A stretch of 64,000 bases of DNA from assembly GCF_001641335.1 (NCBI RefSeq), contig NZ_LVEM01000006.1:186300-250299 (forward strand), written 5' to 3'. Made by a program: the position numbers and the translations under genes. Shown one piece after another: positions 9,417 through 18,342 of this stretch; the stretch's first letter is position 1, and the number at the start of each line of letters is the position of its first letter. A model generated the notes under the pieces. The model was given only the letters and a program-made list of their open reading frames with translations. It was not told the origin of the DNA and searched no databases. The stretch is from Bradyrhizobium stylosanthis. Lineage in GTDB: Bacteria > Pseudomonadota > Alphaproteobacteria > Rhizobiales > Xanthobacteraceae.

Positions 9417-9752
9417 CTAGGCGGCCGCGTTCGTCTTGCGCTCGGTCATGATGACCTCGAACCCCTCGAACTTGGGGTGGCCGAGATAGAGGCTCTCCCC
9501 GGTCTTGTTGTCGGCGCGCGCATGGGCGCGGCGGAATTCGTCCGATTTCGTCCAGGCCTCGAAGGCGGCTTTGTCGACCCACACCGTGTGCGAGGAATAC
9601 AGTGTGTGATCCTCGAGCGCCGGTCCCTTGAGCAGGTGGAATTCGACGAAGCCGGCCATGCTGCCGAGATAGGATTCGCGGGTGCGCCAGACGGTCTCGA
9701 ACGCGGCTTCCGAGCCGAGCTTCACCTGGAAACGATTCATGGCGATGAACAT
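9417..9752 (-). CDS. hmuQ: IsdG-type heme-degrading monooxygenase, probable HmuQ
   Basis: A 111-residue ABM-fold protein. The catalytic triad known from IsdG/IsdI can be placed: Asn6 (AMNRF), Trp67 (FEAWTKS) and His77 (RRAHARA), at almost the canonical positions 7, 67 and 77. It should open the porphyrin ring of imported heme to release iron. In Bradyrhizobium japonicum two such enzymes, HmuQ and HmuD, are known, and hmuQ belongs to the heme-uptake cluster, so the symbol rests on context. GGAGAG precedes the ATG by seven bases. The gene lies downstream of hmuR. Confidence 0.82.
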   Translation of the reverse strand: MFIAMNRFQVKLGSEAAFETVWRTRESYLGSMAGFVEFHLLKGPALEDHTLYSSHTVWVDKAAFEAWTKSDEFRRAHARADNKTGESLYLGHPKFEGFEVIMTERKTNAAA

Positions 9753-9792
9753 GTGAGGTCTCTCCTTGCTCTCAAATCGAAAACGCGCCGAA

Positions 9793-9816
9793 GCCGCGCT
9801 GGAGCATCAGCGCGGC
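9793..9816. other. Hairpin between hmuR and the hmuQ-like gene
   Basis: A perfect nine-base stem, GCCGCGCTG/CAGCGCGGC, with a six-base loop lies in the 99-base gap below hmuR. There is no T tract, so it may be a processing or partial-termination element that sets the ratio of receptor to the distal genes. Confidence 0.45.
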
Positions 9817-9851
9817 CCGGCGGAAGTTGATGGTGTTGCGGTGCCTTTGGC

Positions 9852-12194
9852 TCACGCGCCTCCAAAGTGGATCTTCATGCCGGCCTTGTAGACCCGGCCC
9901 GGTCCCGGGCTCGACCACAGCACGTCGTTCTGCGAGGTGCCGTCGGTGGAGCTGCCCGGAATGGCGTAGGGCCGGTAGTACTGGTTCAGGAGGTTGTCGA
10001 TCGAAGCCGTGAACACGATGTCCCTGGTCGCGTTGTAGGTCATGTACAGATTGACCAGCTCGTACCCGGTCGCGGGCAGATAGCCGGCGGGCACGTCGTT
10101 GTTCGGACCGTACGAGGCCCACTGCGCCGACAGGACCAGCGAGCGGTCGAGCAGCCGGACACCGCCGGTGGTGACGACCTTGCGCGGGGTGATGGTCGCG
10201 AGACCGACATTGGTCACGGCGTTCTTGCCCTGGATGTAGTGGCCGGCGACACCGACGAACCAGTTGCCGGCGTCGTACATCGTCTCCGCTTCAAAGCCCT
10301 GGATGCGGGCCTGCGCGATGTTCTGGTACTGGTAATACTGCGCGAACGAGCCGACGCCGGGGAACGTCACGAAGCCGAATGAAACGAGGTCGATGTAATC
10401 ACTGACGTCGTTACGGAACAGGTTGATCTTGCCGCGGAATGAATCGTTGGCGCTGAAGATGTTGTCGTACTTCAGGTTGAAGCCGACTTCCTTGTTCTTG
10501 CCGATCTCGGGACGAAGGTTCGGGTTGGGCAGGAAACAGAACAGGCCGACGGTGCCGTCCGGGCAGGGGAAGAGCGCCGGGCCGCCACCGGTCGCGTGCG
10601 CGCCGGAGATCACGGTTTCGGTGATCGACGGGGCACGATAGCCTTCAGCATAGCTCACATAGGGCTGGAAGCCGGGAACGGGCGTGACGCCGAGGGTGAT
10701 CTTCGGCGAGAAACGGTCTCCGCTGCCGTTGGTCTTGCCCGATTCCAGATCGTAGCGATCGTAGCGGATCGCGCTCACCGCCTCGAACCAGGTGCTGTAG
10801 TTCTGCTTCAACTGCAGGAAGCCGCCCGACACCGTGCGGATGCCGCTCGGCGTGGTGATGTTGGAATTGCCGCGGCTGTCGGTCGTGATCACGTCGTCCT
10901 GGAACGCATCGAAGCCGACGGTGAGCGCGTTGCGCCAGTCGCCGACATTGAAGCGCGTGGTGTTGTTGGCGTCGATGCCGAAGGTGTTGAGGACATAGCC
11001 GCGCTTGTCGCCGACGCAGCCGGAAATGTTGTTGCCGAAATTGCCGGTGCCGCAGAGGGCTGCACCCGAGGTCGAATAGTGGTACGTCTTGGTCTGGTCG
11101 TTATCGACGCGGTTGCCGTAGACCGACACGTGCGAGTCGAACAGATTGTCGCTCGGCAGCGAATAATTCCAGGTGATCGTCCCGGTGTAGTTCTTGGCGT
11201 CGGACGCGTAGACCGACGAACCCTGATAGAGCGCGCGCTGGGCTGCGGTCGCGACCGGCCCCCTGTTGAACTGGCCGATATCGTATTGATAGTCCTGGAA
11301 GACGGCGCCGAACTTGACCTCGTGGCCAAGGGCGGGACGCACCGTGAGCTTCAGCAGCCCGGCCTCAACCTGGTTGCCGGTGTTGCCGATCTCGGTGCCG
11401 TTGCCGTCCTTGTAATTGCCTTGCGTGCGGTAGACCGCGCCGCCGAAGATATCGACGTCGGGCGTGGCGCGCACGCCGCCGAATACCGAGCCGAGACCGC
11501 GATTGTTGTTGGAGCCGTAGGAGCCCGAGAGGTCGACGCCCCAGCGCTCGCCGGGACGCACCACATCGTCGATGTCCTTGGTGCGGAACGAGACCAGGCC
11601 GCCGATCGCGCCGGAGCCGTAGATGTTCGCGGTCGGGCCTCGCACGACGTCGACACCGCCGATCAATTCAGGATCGAGGAAGAAGGAGCCGTTGGCGTTA
11701 TGACCGGTGCGTTGGTAATTCTGGCGCGCACCATCGACGACCACCGCAACGCGCCCGAACTCCTGCAGGCCGCGGATGTTGATGACGGTCGAGGGATCGT
11801 CGCCGCGCTCCTGGAACGACACGCCGGGCACGGCATAGAAGATTCCCGACAGCCGGTTCGGCTGAAGGCCCTGGATCTGGTCGAGCGTAATCGAGCTGAC
11901 GGGCGCAAGCGCGTCGATCGCGCGCTCCTTGGTCTTGGTCGCGGCGACGGTGATGGTGTCGAGCACCTGAACCGGCGCCGTGCCGCCGGCCTGCGCGCGG
12001 GCGTTCAACGCGTCAGGCGTCGCCTGCTGCGCGGCTTGCGGCTTGGCCGGCTTGCGCTTGGCCTGCTTTGGTGAGGCGCTTTCGCTCTGTGACGAAGCGG
12101 TCTGCGCAAAGCCGCTTGCCGGCATCACTGCCGCGATTGAAACCACCGACGCGCCCAAAATCAGGGCGCGCGAATACCTAGCCCCGTCAGCCAT
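9852..12194 (-). CDS. hmuR: TonB-dependent heme/hemoglobin receptor HmuR
   Basis: A 780-residue outer-membrane receptor. Order: signal peptide (residues 1-31, ending GFAQT), a low-complexity Gln/Ala/Lys stretch, a TonB-box-like VLDTITVAATK, the plug domain (VSSITLDQIQGLQ, VINIRGLQEFGRVAVVVDG, VDVVRGPTANIYGSGAIGG), then the 22-strand barrel. The heme receptor signatures are recognisable: YRAPSITE for the FRAP box and NPNLRPE for the NPNL box. It belongs to the hemoglobin/transferrin/lactoferrin receptor family. It is divergent from hmuP-hmuTUV and heads the unit that ends in tonB. Iron (Irr/Fur-type) control is expected from the genus; no operator was confidently identified. Confidence 0.93.
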   Translation of the reverse strand: MADGARYSRALILGASVVSIAAVMPASGFAQTASSQSESASPKQAKRKPAKPQAAQQATPDALNARAQAGGTAPVQVLDTITVAATKTKERAIDALAPVSSITLDQIQGLQPNRLSGIFYAVPGVSFQERGDDPSTVINIRGLQEFGRVAVVVDGARQNYQRTGHNANGSFFLDPELIGGVDVVRGPTANIYGSGAIGGLVSFRTKDIDDVVRPGERWGVDLSGSYGSNNNRGLGSVFGGVRATPDVDIFGGAVYRTQGNYKDGNGTEIGNTGNQVEAGLLKLTVRPALGHEVKFGAVFQDYQYDIGQFNRGPVATAAQRALYQGSSVYASDAKNYTGTITWNYSLPSDNLFDSHVSVYGNRVDNDQTKTYHYSTSGAALCGTGNFGNNISGCVGDKRGYVLNTFGIDANNTTRFNVGDWRNALTVGFDAFQDDVITTDSRGNSNITTPSGIRTVSGGFLQLKQNYSTWFEAVSAIRYDRYDLESGKTNGSGDRFSPKITLGVTPVPGFQPYVSYAEGYRAPSITETVISGAHATGGGPALFPCPDGTVGLFCFLPNPNLRPEIGKNKEVGFNLKYDNIFSANDSFRGKINLFRNDVSDYIDLVSFGFVTFPGVGSFAQYYQYQNIAQARIQGFEAETMYDAGNWFVGVAGHYIQGKNAVTNVGLATITPRKVVTTGGVRLLDRSLVLSAQWASYGPNNDVPAGYLPATGYELVNLYMTYNATRDIVFTASIDNLLNQYYRPYAIPGSSTDGTSQNDVLWSSPGPGRVYKAGMKIHFGGA

Positions 12195-12441
12195 AACCCC
12201 AACCCAATCATCATTGTCTTAGTTTGGCTGGCGTGCGCCGCACGAGGCGAGCGACTGGCTGGCTATTTGTGGTGCGGGCTCCCCGGCCCGCTGCCTTATT
12301 TGGTTACGTGGCAACACTCTGACGGTCAATGACGCCGGGTTGCAGTTTATATCAATTGTAAATCGCCGCCGTTGGAATGCGCCTGATGCCGCCTGTACAA
12401 GCAGCCAGCATCTGAATTTACGAAAGCGCATCACACTCACA
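12195..12441. promoter_or_regulatory. Divergent hmuR / hmuP-hmuTUV control region
   Basis: This AT-richer 247-base gap must hold both promoters. An imperfect inverted repeat TTTATATCAATTGTAAA lies at 12346-12362 (TTTA...TAAA arms round CAATTG) and is the best operator candidate. In Bradyrhizobium the heme genes are controlled by Irr at ICE motifs with HmuP as co-activator. I cannot show that this repeat is an ICE. Confidence 0.5.
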
Positions 12442-12648
12442 ATGCCAGCGACACCGGGAGACAATGGCGGCGATGCGGCAGGACCGACACAAAGTCCTTC
12501 TGCAGCAACGAGAACTCTCACCATGCGGGGGAGCCGGATCGACAGCCGCGAGCTGTTTGCGCATGAGCGCGAGATCATCATCGCACATGGCGAGGACAGC
12601 TATCGCCTCCGCCTCACCTCGCAGAACAAGCTGATCCTGACGAAGTAA
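12442..12648 (+). CDS. hmuP: Hemin uptake protein HemP/HmuP
   Basis: A small protein (68 residues from this ATG) whose C-terminal 40 residues are the HemP domain: IDSRELFAHEREIIIAHGED followed by YRLRLTSQNKLILTK. In B. japonicum HmuP is a co-activator needed with Irr for expression of heme-uptake genes, so it is probably a regulator here rather than a transporter part. The open frame extends upstream, but ATG 12442 or ATG 12523 (giving only the core domain) are the likely starts; no strong ribosome site decides between them. hmuT begins six bases after the stop. Confidence 0.85.
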   Translation: MPATPGDNGGDAAGPTQSPSAATRTLTMRGSRIDSRELFAHEREIIIAHGEDSYRLRLTSQNKLILTK

Positions 12649-12654
12649 CCTGTA

Positions 12655-13605
12655 ATGACATTTTGTCGCACCCTCGCAAACCTCGTGCTGTCCAGCGTCA
12701 TCGCGCTTGCATCGAGCGCGCATGCGGCCGGCGTCACCGTCCACGACGCGCGCAATCGCGACGTCACCGTTGCCGACTTCGCGCGCACGGTTTCGATCGG
12801 CGGCGCGATCACCGAGATCCTCTATGCGCTCGGGCTGGAAAGCCGGCTGGTCGGCGTCGACACGACCAGCCTCTATCCGGCGGCGGCGCTGCACGACAAG
12901 CCCAATGTCGGCTACATGCGCCAGATCTCCGCCGAAGGCGTGCTCGGCCTCAACCCCACGCTGATCCTGGCGATCCAGGGCTCGGGTCCGCGCGAGACCA
13001 TGGACCTGCTGGAGACGGCGAAGGTGCCGCTGGTGCTGGTGCCCGAGACCTTCTCCGAGGAGGGCCTGCTCGAGAAGATCAAGCTGGTCGGTCACGCCAT
13101 GGGCGTCGACGCACGCGCCGCGTGCCTCAGCAACGCGGTCGGCGCCGATCTCGCCCAGCTTCGCGGCCTGCGTGCCAAAGTGACGAAGCCGGTGCGCGTG
13201 ATGTTCGTGATGTCGCTGCAGAACGGGCGCGCGATGGTCGCGGGCCACAAGACCGCCGCCGACGAGATCATCCAGCTCGCCGGCGCCACCAACGCGGTCG
13301 ACGACTATGACGGCTACAAGGTCATCGGCGACGAGGCGATCGTGGCCGCGAAGCCCGAAGTCGTGCTGTCGATCGAGCGCGGCAAGGACTCGCTGCAGGC
13401 CGATGCGGTCTACACCCATCCCGGCTTCGCGCTGACGCCGGTCGCGGCCAACAAGAGCTTCATCACGATGGACGGGCTCTATCTGCTCGGCTTCGGGCCG
13501 CGCACGGCCGCGGCCGCGCGCGATCTCTCCGTCAAGCTCTATCCGACCTTGGCCGATGGCGGCGCCTTCACATCGGCGCTGTCGGCGGCGAACTGCCGAC
13601 AATGA
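12655..13605 (+). CDS. hmuT: Heme ABC transporter periplasmic binding protein HmuT
   Basis: A 316-residue cluster A-type binding protein with a signal peptide (LVLSSVIALASSAHAAG). The segment IGGAITEILYALGLESRLVG and the heme-liganding Tyr74 in DTTSLYPAAAL match the ShuT/PhuT/HmuT group, as does NVGYMRQISAEGVLGLNPTL. It captures heme delivered by HmuR and hands it to HmuU-HmuV. The gene starts six bases after hmuP and overlaps hmuU by four bases (ATGA). Confidence 0.93.
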   Translation: MTFCRTLANLVLSSVIALASSAHAAGVTVHDARNRDVTVADFARTVSIGGAITEILYALGLESRLVGVDTTSLYPAAALHDKPNVGYMRQISAEGVLGLNPTLILAIQGSGPRETMDLLETAKVPLVLVPETFSEEGLLEKIKLVGHAMGVDARAACLSNAVGADLAQLRGLRAKVTKPVRVMFVMSLQNGRAMVAGHKTAADEIIQLAGATNAVDDYDGYKVIGDEAIVAAKPEVVLSIERGKDSLQADAVYTHPGFALTPVAANKSFITMDGLYLLGFGPRTAAAARDLSVKLYPTLADGGAFTSALSAANCRQ

Positions 13606-14696
13606 GCGTGGCGGCCGGGACGGAGCCGCGGAGCCTGCGACGAGCCGGCGCGGGACGCCGGTTCGTGCCGGTCGCGATTCCCGCCCTGCTCGCAATACTG
13701 GTCGGCACCGCCGTCGTTGCATTGACGGTCGGCGCAGCCGGCATTCCCCTTTCCCGGCTTCCGGCGGCGCTCGGCTTTGCCGGTCACGCTGCTGCCGACC
13801 CCATGACGGCGCGCGACCAGCTCGTGCTGTGGTCGATCCGTATTCCCCGCATTGCCGCGACTGCGATGGTCGGCGGGCTGCTGGCGGCGGCCGGCGCGAT
13901 CATGCAGGGCCTGTTCCGCAACCCGCTCGCCGATCCCGCCCTCGTCGGGGTCTCCAGCGGCGGCGCGCTCGCGGCCGCCGGCGCGATCGTGTTCACGGAT
14001 TCGCGCTTCGGCGAGACGCTGCGTTTCCTCCAGACCGAGCTGTTGCCGCTCGCCGCCTTCGCGGGCTCGCTGGCGACGACCGCCATCCTCTACGGCATCT
14101 CCAGCCGCGCGGGGCGGACCTCGATCGCGATCTTCCTGCTCGCCGGCGTCGCCATCACCGCCATCACCAATGCCGGCATCGGGCTGCTGGTGTTCATCGC
14201 CGACGACCGCCAGTTGCGCGACATCACGTTCTGGATGCTCGGCTCGATGAGCGGCGCGACCTGGACCAAGGCGGCCGTGCTCGCGCCGGTCCTCCTCATC
14301 GGGCTCGCGGCCTGCGCCTTCATCGCGCGCGGCCTCGATCTGCTGGTGCTCGGCGAAGCCGACGCCTTTCACGGCGGCGTCGACGTCGAGCGTCTCAAGA
14401 AAATCTCGATCGTCATGGTCTCCGCCATGACCGGCGTTGCGGTCTCGATCAGCGGCGTGATCGGCTTCGTCGGCATCGTGGTGCCGCATCTCCTCCGCCT
14501 CGTCATTGGACCGGCGCACCGGCTGCTACTGCCGGCGTCCATGCTGCTCGGCGCGATCCTGATGGTCGGCGCCGATACGCTGGCGCGCACCATCGTGGCG
14601 CCCGCGGAGATGCCGATCGGCATCTTGACCGCCGCCGTCGGTGCACCGGTCTTCCTCGGCATCCTGCTACGGCAACGCGGGCTCGCCGCGCTATGA
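13602..14696 (+). CDS. hmuU: Heme ABC transporter permease HmuU (FecCD family)
   Basis: A 364-residue polytopic protein of the FecCD/BtuC family, with about ten helices. Conserved segments are 'LWSIRIPRIAATAMVGGLLA', 'GAIMQGLFRNPLADPALVGV' with the family's NPLADP, and the C-terminal GVIGFVGIVVPHLLRLVIGP that contacts the ATPase. It overlaps both hmuT and hmuV by four bases (ATGA), so hmuTUV is translationally coupled. Acts in the inner membrane to import heme. Confidence 0.95.
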   Translation: MSVAAGTEPRSLRRAGAGRRFVPVAIPALLAILVGTAVVALTVGAAGIPLSRLPAALGFAGHAAADPMTARDQLVLWSIRIPRIAATAMVGGLLAAAGAIMQGLFRNPLADPALVGVSSGGALAAAGAIVFTDSRFGETLRFLQTELLPLAAFAGSLATTAILYGISSRAGRTSIAIFLLAGVAITAITNAGIGLLVFIADDRQLRDITFWMLGSMSGATWTKAAVLAPVLLIGLAACAFIARGLDLLVLGEADAFHGGVDVERLKKISIVMVSAMTGVAVSISGVIGFVGIVVPHLLRLVIGPAHRLLLPASMLLGAILMVGADTLARTIVAPAEMPIGILTAAVGAPVFLGILLRQRGLAAL

Positions 14697-15493
14697 GCGC
14701 CGTGATCGAAGCGAGTGGCCTGATCAAGCGCGCCGGCCGCGCGACGTTGCTCGACGGCGTCAGCGTGACCGTCGCGGCCGGCGAAATGGTGGCCATCATC
14801 GGCCCGAACGGCGCCGGCAAGTCGACGCTGCTGCGGCTGTTGTCCGGCGATCTCCGACCGAGCGAGGGCAAGGTACGGCTGAAGCAGCGCGGCATCGGCA
14901 GCTACACGCCGCGGGAGCTCGCCGCGCGCCGCGCGATGCTGTCCCAGCACATCAATGTCACCTTCCCCTTCACGGTCGAGGAGATCGTGCTGATGGGCGC
15001 GGGCGAGCGCAGTGCGCGCGAGGCAGGCAGGCTGGTCGAGGCCGCGCTGGACGAGGTCGGGCTGTCGCATTTCCGCGAACGGCAATTGCCGACGCTGTCG
15101 GGCGGCGAGCAACAGCGCGCCCATTTCGCCCGCGTGCTGGTGCAGCTCGCCTGCGGCGAGGCCGAGCATGGACCGGGCCTGCTGCTGCTGGACGAGCCGA
15201 CCTCGAGCCTCGATCTGCGCCACCAGATCGACCTCGTCGAAGCCGCCCGCCGCCGTGCGAGCAGCGGCACGGCCGTGATCGCGATCCTGCACGACCTCAA
15301 CCTCGCGATCCGCTTCGCCGACCGGCTCGTCGTGCTGAACGGCGGCAGGCTCGCCGCCGACGGCCCGCGCGCCGAGGTCGTCACGCGCGAGACCATCCGC
15401 GACATTTTCGAGATCGACGCCGTCGTGCATCAGGCCGACGGCGTGCCGTACGTGCTGCCGCAGTCGATGCGGGCGGCGATGTTACCCCGGTGA
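14693..15493 (+). CDS. hmuV: Heme ABC transporter ATP-binding protein HmuV
   Basis: A 266-residue ABC ATPase. Walker A is GPNGAGKST near residues 39-47; the Q-loop segment is MLSQHINVTFPFTVEEIVLM; the signature is LSGGEQQR; Walker B is LLLLDEPTSSLD; the switch His is in ILHDLNLAI. HmuV/HemV members have the characteristic 'sQ....pFtv.eiv.mG' pattern seen here. It powers HmuU. The start ATGA overlaps the hmuU stop. The operon ends just before a repeat cluster at 15504. Confidence 0.95.
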   Translation: MSAVIEASGLIKRAGRATLLDGVSVTVAAGEMVAIIGPNGAGKSTLLRLLSGDLRPSEGKVRLKQRGIGSYTPRELAARRAMLSQHINVTFPFTVEEIVLMGAGERSAREAGRLVEAALDEVGLSHFRERQLPTLSGGEQQRAHFARVLVQLACGEAEHGPGLLLLDEPTSSLDLRHQIDLVEAARRRASSGTAVIAILHDLNLAIRFADRLVVLNGGRLAADGPRAEVVTRETIRDIFEIDAVVHQADGVPYVLPQSMRAAMLPR

Positions 15494-15503
15494 AGGTGCA
15501 TTC

Positions 15504-15642
15504 CCTCGCCCCGCTTGCGGGGAGAGGGTTGGGGTGAGGGGGAGTCTCCGCGGGGATGGTGAGAGATGGACTCGCGGAGAGTCCCCCTCACCCGGATTGC
15601 ATCTTCGATGCAATCCGACCTCTCCCCGCAAGCGGGGCGAGG
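15504..15642. repeat. Large compound palindrome, family C ('CTCTCCCCGC' type)
   Basis: The ends form a near-perfect inverted repeat over 24 bases (CCTCGCCCCGC...GAGAGG against its complement). Inside are GTGAGGGGGA/TCCCCCTCAC and GGATTGCATC/GATGCAATCC hairpins. Related shorter hairpins are at 21545-21570 and 32137-32161. It fills the gap between convergent hmuV and the muiA-like gene and likely acts as a two-way terminator. Confidence 0.88.
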
Positions 15643-15666
15643 TAGGGAAGCCGCCAGCCGCGAGGC

Positions 15667-17346
15667 CTACCCCGCCGGCACGATCACCATGCCCTTGTCC
15701 TTCGGCCAGCGGATGCGCCAGGCGAAGTTGATGTCGCGGGCCTCGCCGGGCTTGGCGTCGAATGACCATTCCAGCACGCCGCGCTTGTCGCGGATGTTGC
15801 TTGCGGTCGGCGGCGTGGTCGCGGGCAGCATCTCGACGACGATGTCCTCGCTCTCGCTCACCGGCAGCTGATCCTCGATCGCGACCTTGATCGGGAAATC
15901 ATGACCGTTGCGGACGGTGGTCTTGAACGTGCGCTCGTCGGTCTTCGACGTCGTCACGAGGAGGCCGGCCGAGCCCTCGTTGCGCTTGATCACGGCGCGC
16001 TCGATTTTGACCTTGTCGTCGGCGCCGAAGCCGAGCCGCACGATGTCGTCCTTGGCGGAGGCGGAAATCTTGCCGCGGCCGACGAAGACGCCGTCGCGGT
16101 AGATCGCGACCTTGCCCGGCAGCAGCGTCGCCTCATCCGTCTGCTTGAAGCTGGCTTCGAGGAAGGCGGTGGGATCCAGCACCGGCGCCGCGCGCACCGC
16201 GAGATCGGCGGTCACGCTCGTGGAAGCGATGCGCAGGCTCTTGGCACCCTCGGCGGCGCCGAGGCTGACGCGGCCGGGAATCTTGAAGGTGGCCTGGAAG
16301 TCGCCGATCTCGGCAACCGCCTGCAGCTCGTCGGCGCGCTCGCGCGGCTCGGGTGACTCCGCAATCTTGGCCGCGAAGGATGGAATCTGCATTTGGCGCG
16401 CTACGGGCGCGGGCCTTGCCAGGTCCGAGGCCGCGCCGAGTGCCATCGGCTTGGGCGGTTGCGGATATTGCGCCACCAGCGTGTTCAGCTCCGGCGCGTT
16501 GCCGCCGCGGTTGATGCGGACCGTGGAGACTCCGAGCGTCACGTTTGACCAGTCCTCGCCGGTCGATTGCGTGATCTCGGCGCGGCGGACCAGTTCGAGC
16601 TGCGGCTTGCGGTCCTTGGCACCGGTGTCGAGCCGGGCGTCGTAGAGCGGCAGCCAGCGCGCGTTGCGCACATTATAGGTGACCCGGAGCGTCGCTTTGG
16701 TTGCGGCCGGCGCTGCGATGTCCATGCGAACCTCGAGCTTGCTCGGCGGCTTGGCCTTGCGTTCGACGTCGAGCTGGGCGATCTGCCGGTCGATCTCGCG
16801 GATCTTGCGCGTGGCCTCGCGGATGGCGGTGTCGGCGCTGGCGATTTCGTCGCCGACTGCGGTGAAGGCCGTGCGCCATTCGGCGATCGGCCGCGCCTCG
16901 CCCTTCTCGCCGATGCCGACGGGGGCCGCTTCCGCAAAATGCTCCGCGAACTTGCGCCGGGCATTGGCCGAGTCGACCGTGCCCTGCAGATCGGCGCGCT
17001 GGTCGTTCAGGGCCTCGATGCGCTTGTCCAGCTCCGGCAGATTGACCGGCGCCGCGCGCGGCGGCCGCGCATCGATGGTGCCGATGGTGAGTTTGGCGCC
17101 GCCCTCACCCTCCACCCGGATGGACGAGCTATCGAGACCGAGCGGAAAGTCCTTGGCGACAAGCGTCGAGTCGCCGGAGGGCAAATCGATCGCGATGATC
17201 CGGGTCACGGTGGCGCCATCGGGATAGACGGTGACGGTATCGATCGTCGAATTGGCGTCCACATCGGCGGCCCATGACGGCGATGCCATCGCCATGGTCA
17301 CAAGGACCAGGCTCGTCGTTGCCAAATATCTTGCGGTGATGCGCAT
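15667..17346 (-). CDS. Mucoidy inhibitor MuiA family protein (DUF4140/DUF4139)
   Basis: A 559-residue exported protein. It has a signal peptide (ATTSLVLVTMAMASPSWAA), then an N-terminal DUF4140-type segment (TVYPDGATVTRIIAIDLPSG). Residues roughly 105-200 form a predicted coiled coil (ELDKRIEALNDQRADLQGTV and following). The C-terminal DUF4139 domain includes VTYNVRNARWLPLYDARLDT and ends 'WSFDAKPGEARDINFAWRIR'. Family members affect envelope or capsule phenotypes by an unknown mechanism. ATG 17346 was chosen because AGGAGGGA lies four bases upstream and a proper signal peptide follows. The neighbours give no pathway. Confidence 0.85.
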   Translation of the reverse strand: MRITARYLATTSLVLVTMAMASPSWAADVDANSTIDTVTVYPDGATVTRIIAIDLPSGDSTLVAKDFPLGLDSSSIRVEGEGGAKLTIGTIDARPPRAAPVNLPELDKRIEALNDQRADLQGTVDSANARRKFAEHFAEAAPVGIGEKGEARPIAEWRTAFTAVGDEIASADTAIREATRKIREIDRQIAQLDVERKAKPPSKLEVRMDIAAPAATKATLRVTYNVRNARWLPLYDARLDTGAKDRKPQLELVRRAEITQSTGEDWSNVTLGVSTVRINRGGNAPELNTLVAQYPQPPKPMALGAASDLARPAPVARQMQIPSFAAKIAESPEPRERADELQAVAEIGDFQATFKIPGRVSLGAAEGAKSLRIASTSVTADLAVRAAPVLDPTAFLEASFKQTDEATLLPGKVAIYRDGVFVGRGKISASAKDDIVRLGFGADDKVKIERAVIKRNEGSAGLLVTTSKTDERTFKTTVRNGHDFPIKVAIEDQLPVSESEDIVVEMLPATTPPTASNIRDKRGVLEWSFDAKPGEARDINFAWRIRWPKDKGMVIVPAG

Positions 17347-17519
17347 AAGATCCCTCCTGCCGGTATCGCCGCGCCGCCAGCCGGACGCGTGCGATCGAAA
17401 TGCCTCGCCAACATGGTTGGACGCGGCAGGGAAGGAACTGGTTCGATTGGGGTTTCCGTGGGGCGCCGCTGCGGCGGCAGCAAGGCCGCGGAACGCATCG
17501 GCGTCCGCGGCGGAGATCG

Positions 17520-18140
17520 TCAAGCCTGAGTGGGCGCGCCCTGGCCGAAGATGCGGCGGAGCAGATCGGTGACGTTCTTGGCGCCGGCCTTCTTCAAGAC
17601 GCTCGCGCGATAGCCCTCGACCGTCCGCGCGCTCAGATGCATGCGACGGGCGATCTCCTTGTTGGTGAGGCCGGCGGCGAGATGCTCGAGCACGTCGCCT
17701 TCGCGGCCCGTCAGGGGCTCACAGCCGGGCAGCCAGCGCTGCCGGCTCGCGCCGGGCTGCGCGAACTCGTCGATGGCGGCATCGATCCGGCCGACGATGT
17801 CGTGGGTGCGGAATGGCTTCTCGATGAAGTCGGCCGCGCCGCTCTTGATCGCGTCGACCGCCATGGCGATGCTGCCGTTGGCCGACGTCACCAGCACCGG
17901 CGCCATGCAATTCTCCTCGCGCAGCCGCTTCAGCACATCGAGGGCGGAGCGATCCGGCGGCATCTCCAGCAGCACGCAGGCCGGCATCCGCGTCCTGGCT
18001 TCCGACAACAGCGATGCGCCATCGGCGAAGCAGATCACGTCATAGGCGCTCTGTTGGAGCGCATTGGAGAGTTGTTCGCGGGAGGCTGCGTCAGTGTCGA
18101 TGACGAATACCTCGCCCTTGGAAAGCGTGTTCCCCGGCAT
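17520..18140 (-). CDS. FixJ-type response regulator with Glu in place of the phospho-acceptor Asp
   Basis: A 206-residue two-domain protein. The N-terminal receiver domain has the acidic pair (FVIDTD, residues 13-17), Thr85 (LVTSANGS) and Lys108 (IEKPF). At the phosphorylation position the sequence is CVLLEMPPDR, so the usual Asp is Glu59. The C-terminal LuxR/FixJ helix-turn-helix runs from about residue 143 (LTGREGDVLEHLAAGLTNKE, then IARRMHLSARTVEGYR). It is a DNA-binding regulator, probably independent of phosphorylation or constitutively active. No sensor kinase is adjacent. It is divergent from the AraC-type regulator. Confidence 0.88.
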   Translation of the reverse strand: MPGNTLSKGEVFVIDTDAASREQLSNALQQSAYDVICFADGASLLSEARTRMPACVLLEMPPDRSALDVLKRLREENCMAPVLVTSANGSIAMAVDAIKSGAADFIEKPFRTHDIVGRIDAAIDEFAQPGASRQRWLPGCEPLTGREGDVLEHLAAGLTNKEIARRMHLSARTVEGYRASVLKKAGAKNVTDLLRRIFGQGAPTQA

Positions 18141-18342
18141 AATCCCGATCCAGCAATGTCTTGGTCAAATGAAACGAGACGGCCGGGGGCTCCGTCGCGC
18201 CCCGCCGTCAATCAGCACCGCATTCACGCCGGTGCTTCGCTTTTGATTATGTATGTTCCGCCCGGTTCCAGGATTTGACGGATCGGGACAGAAACTTTAC
18301 ATTTCGGGACATCTGCGGGAATGGCTGGCAGGAACGGTTCGC

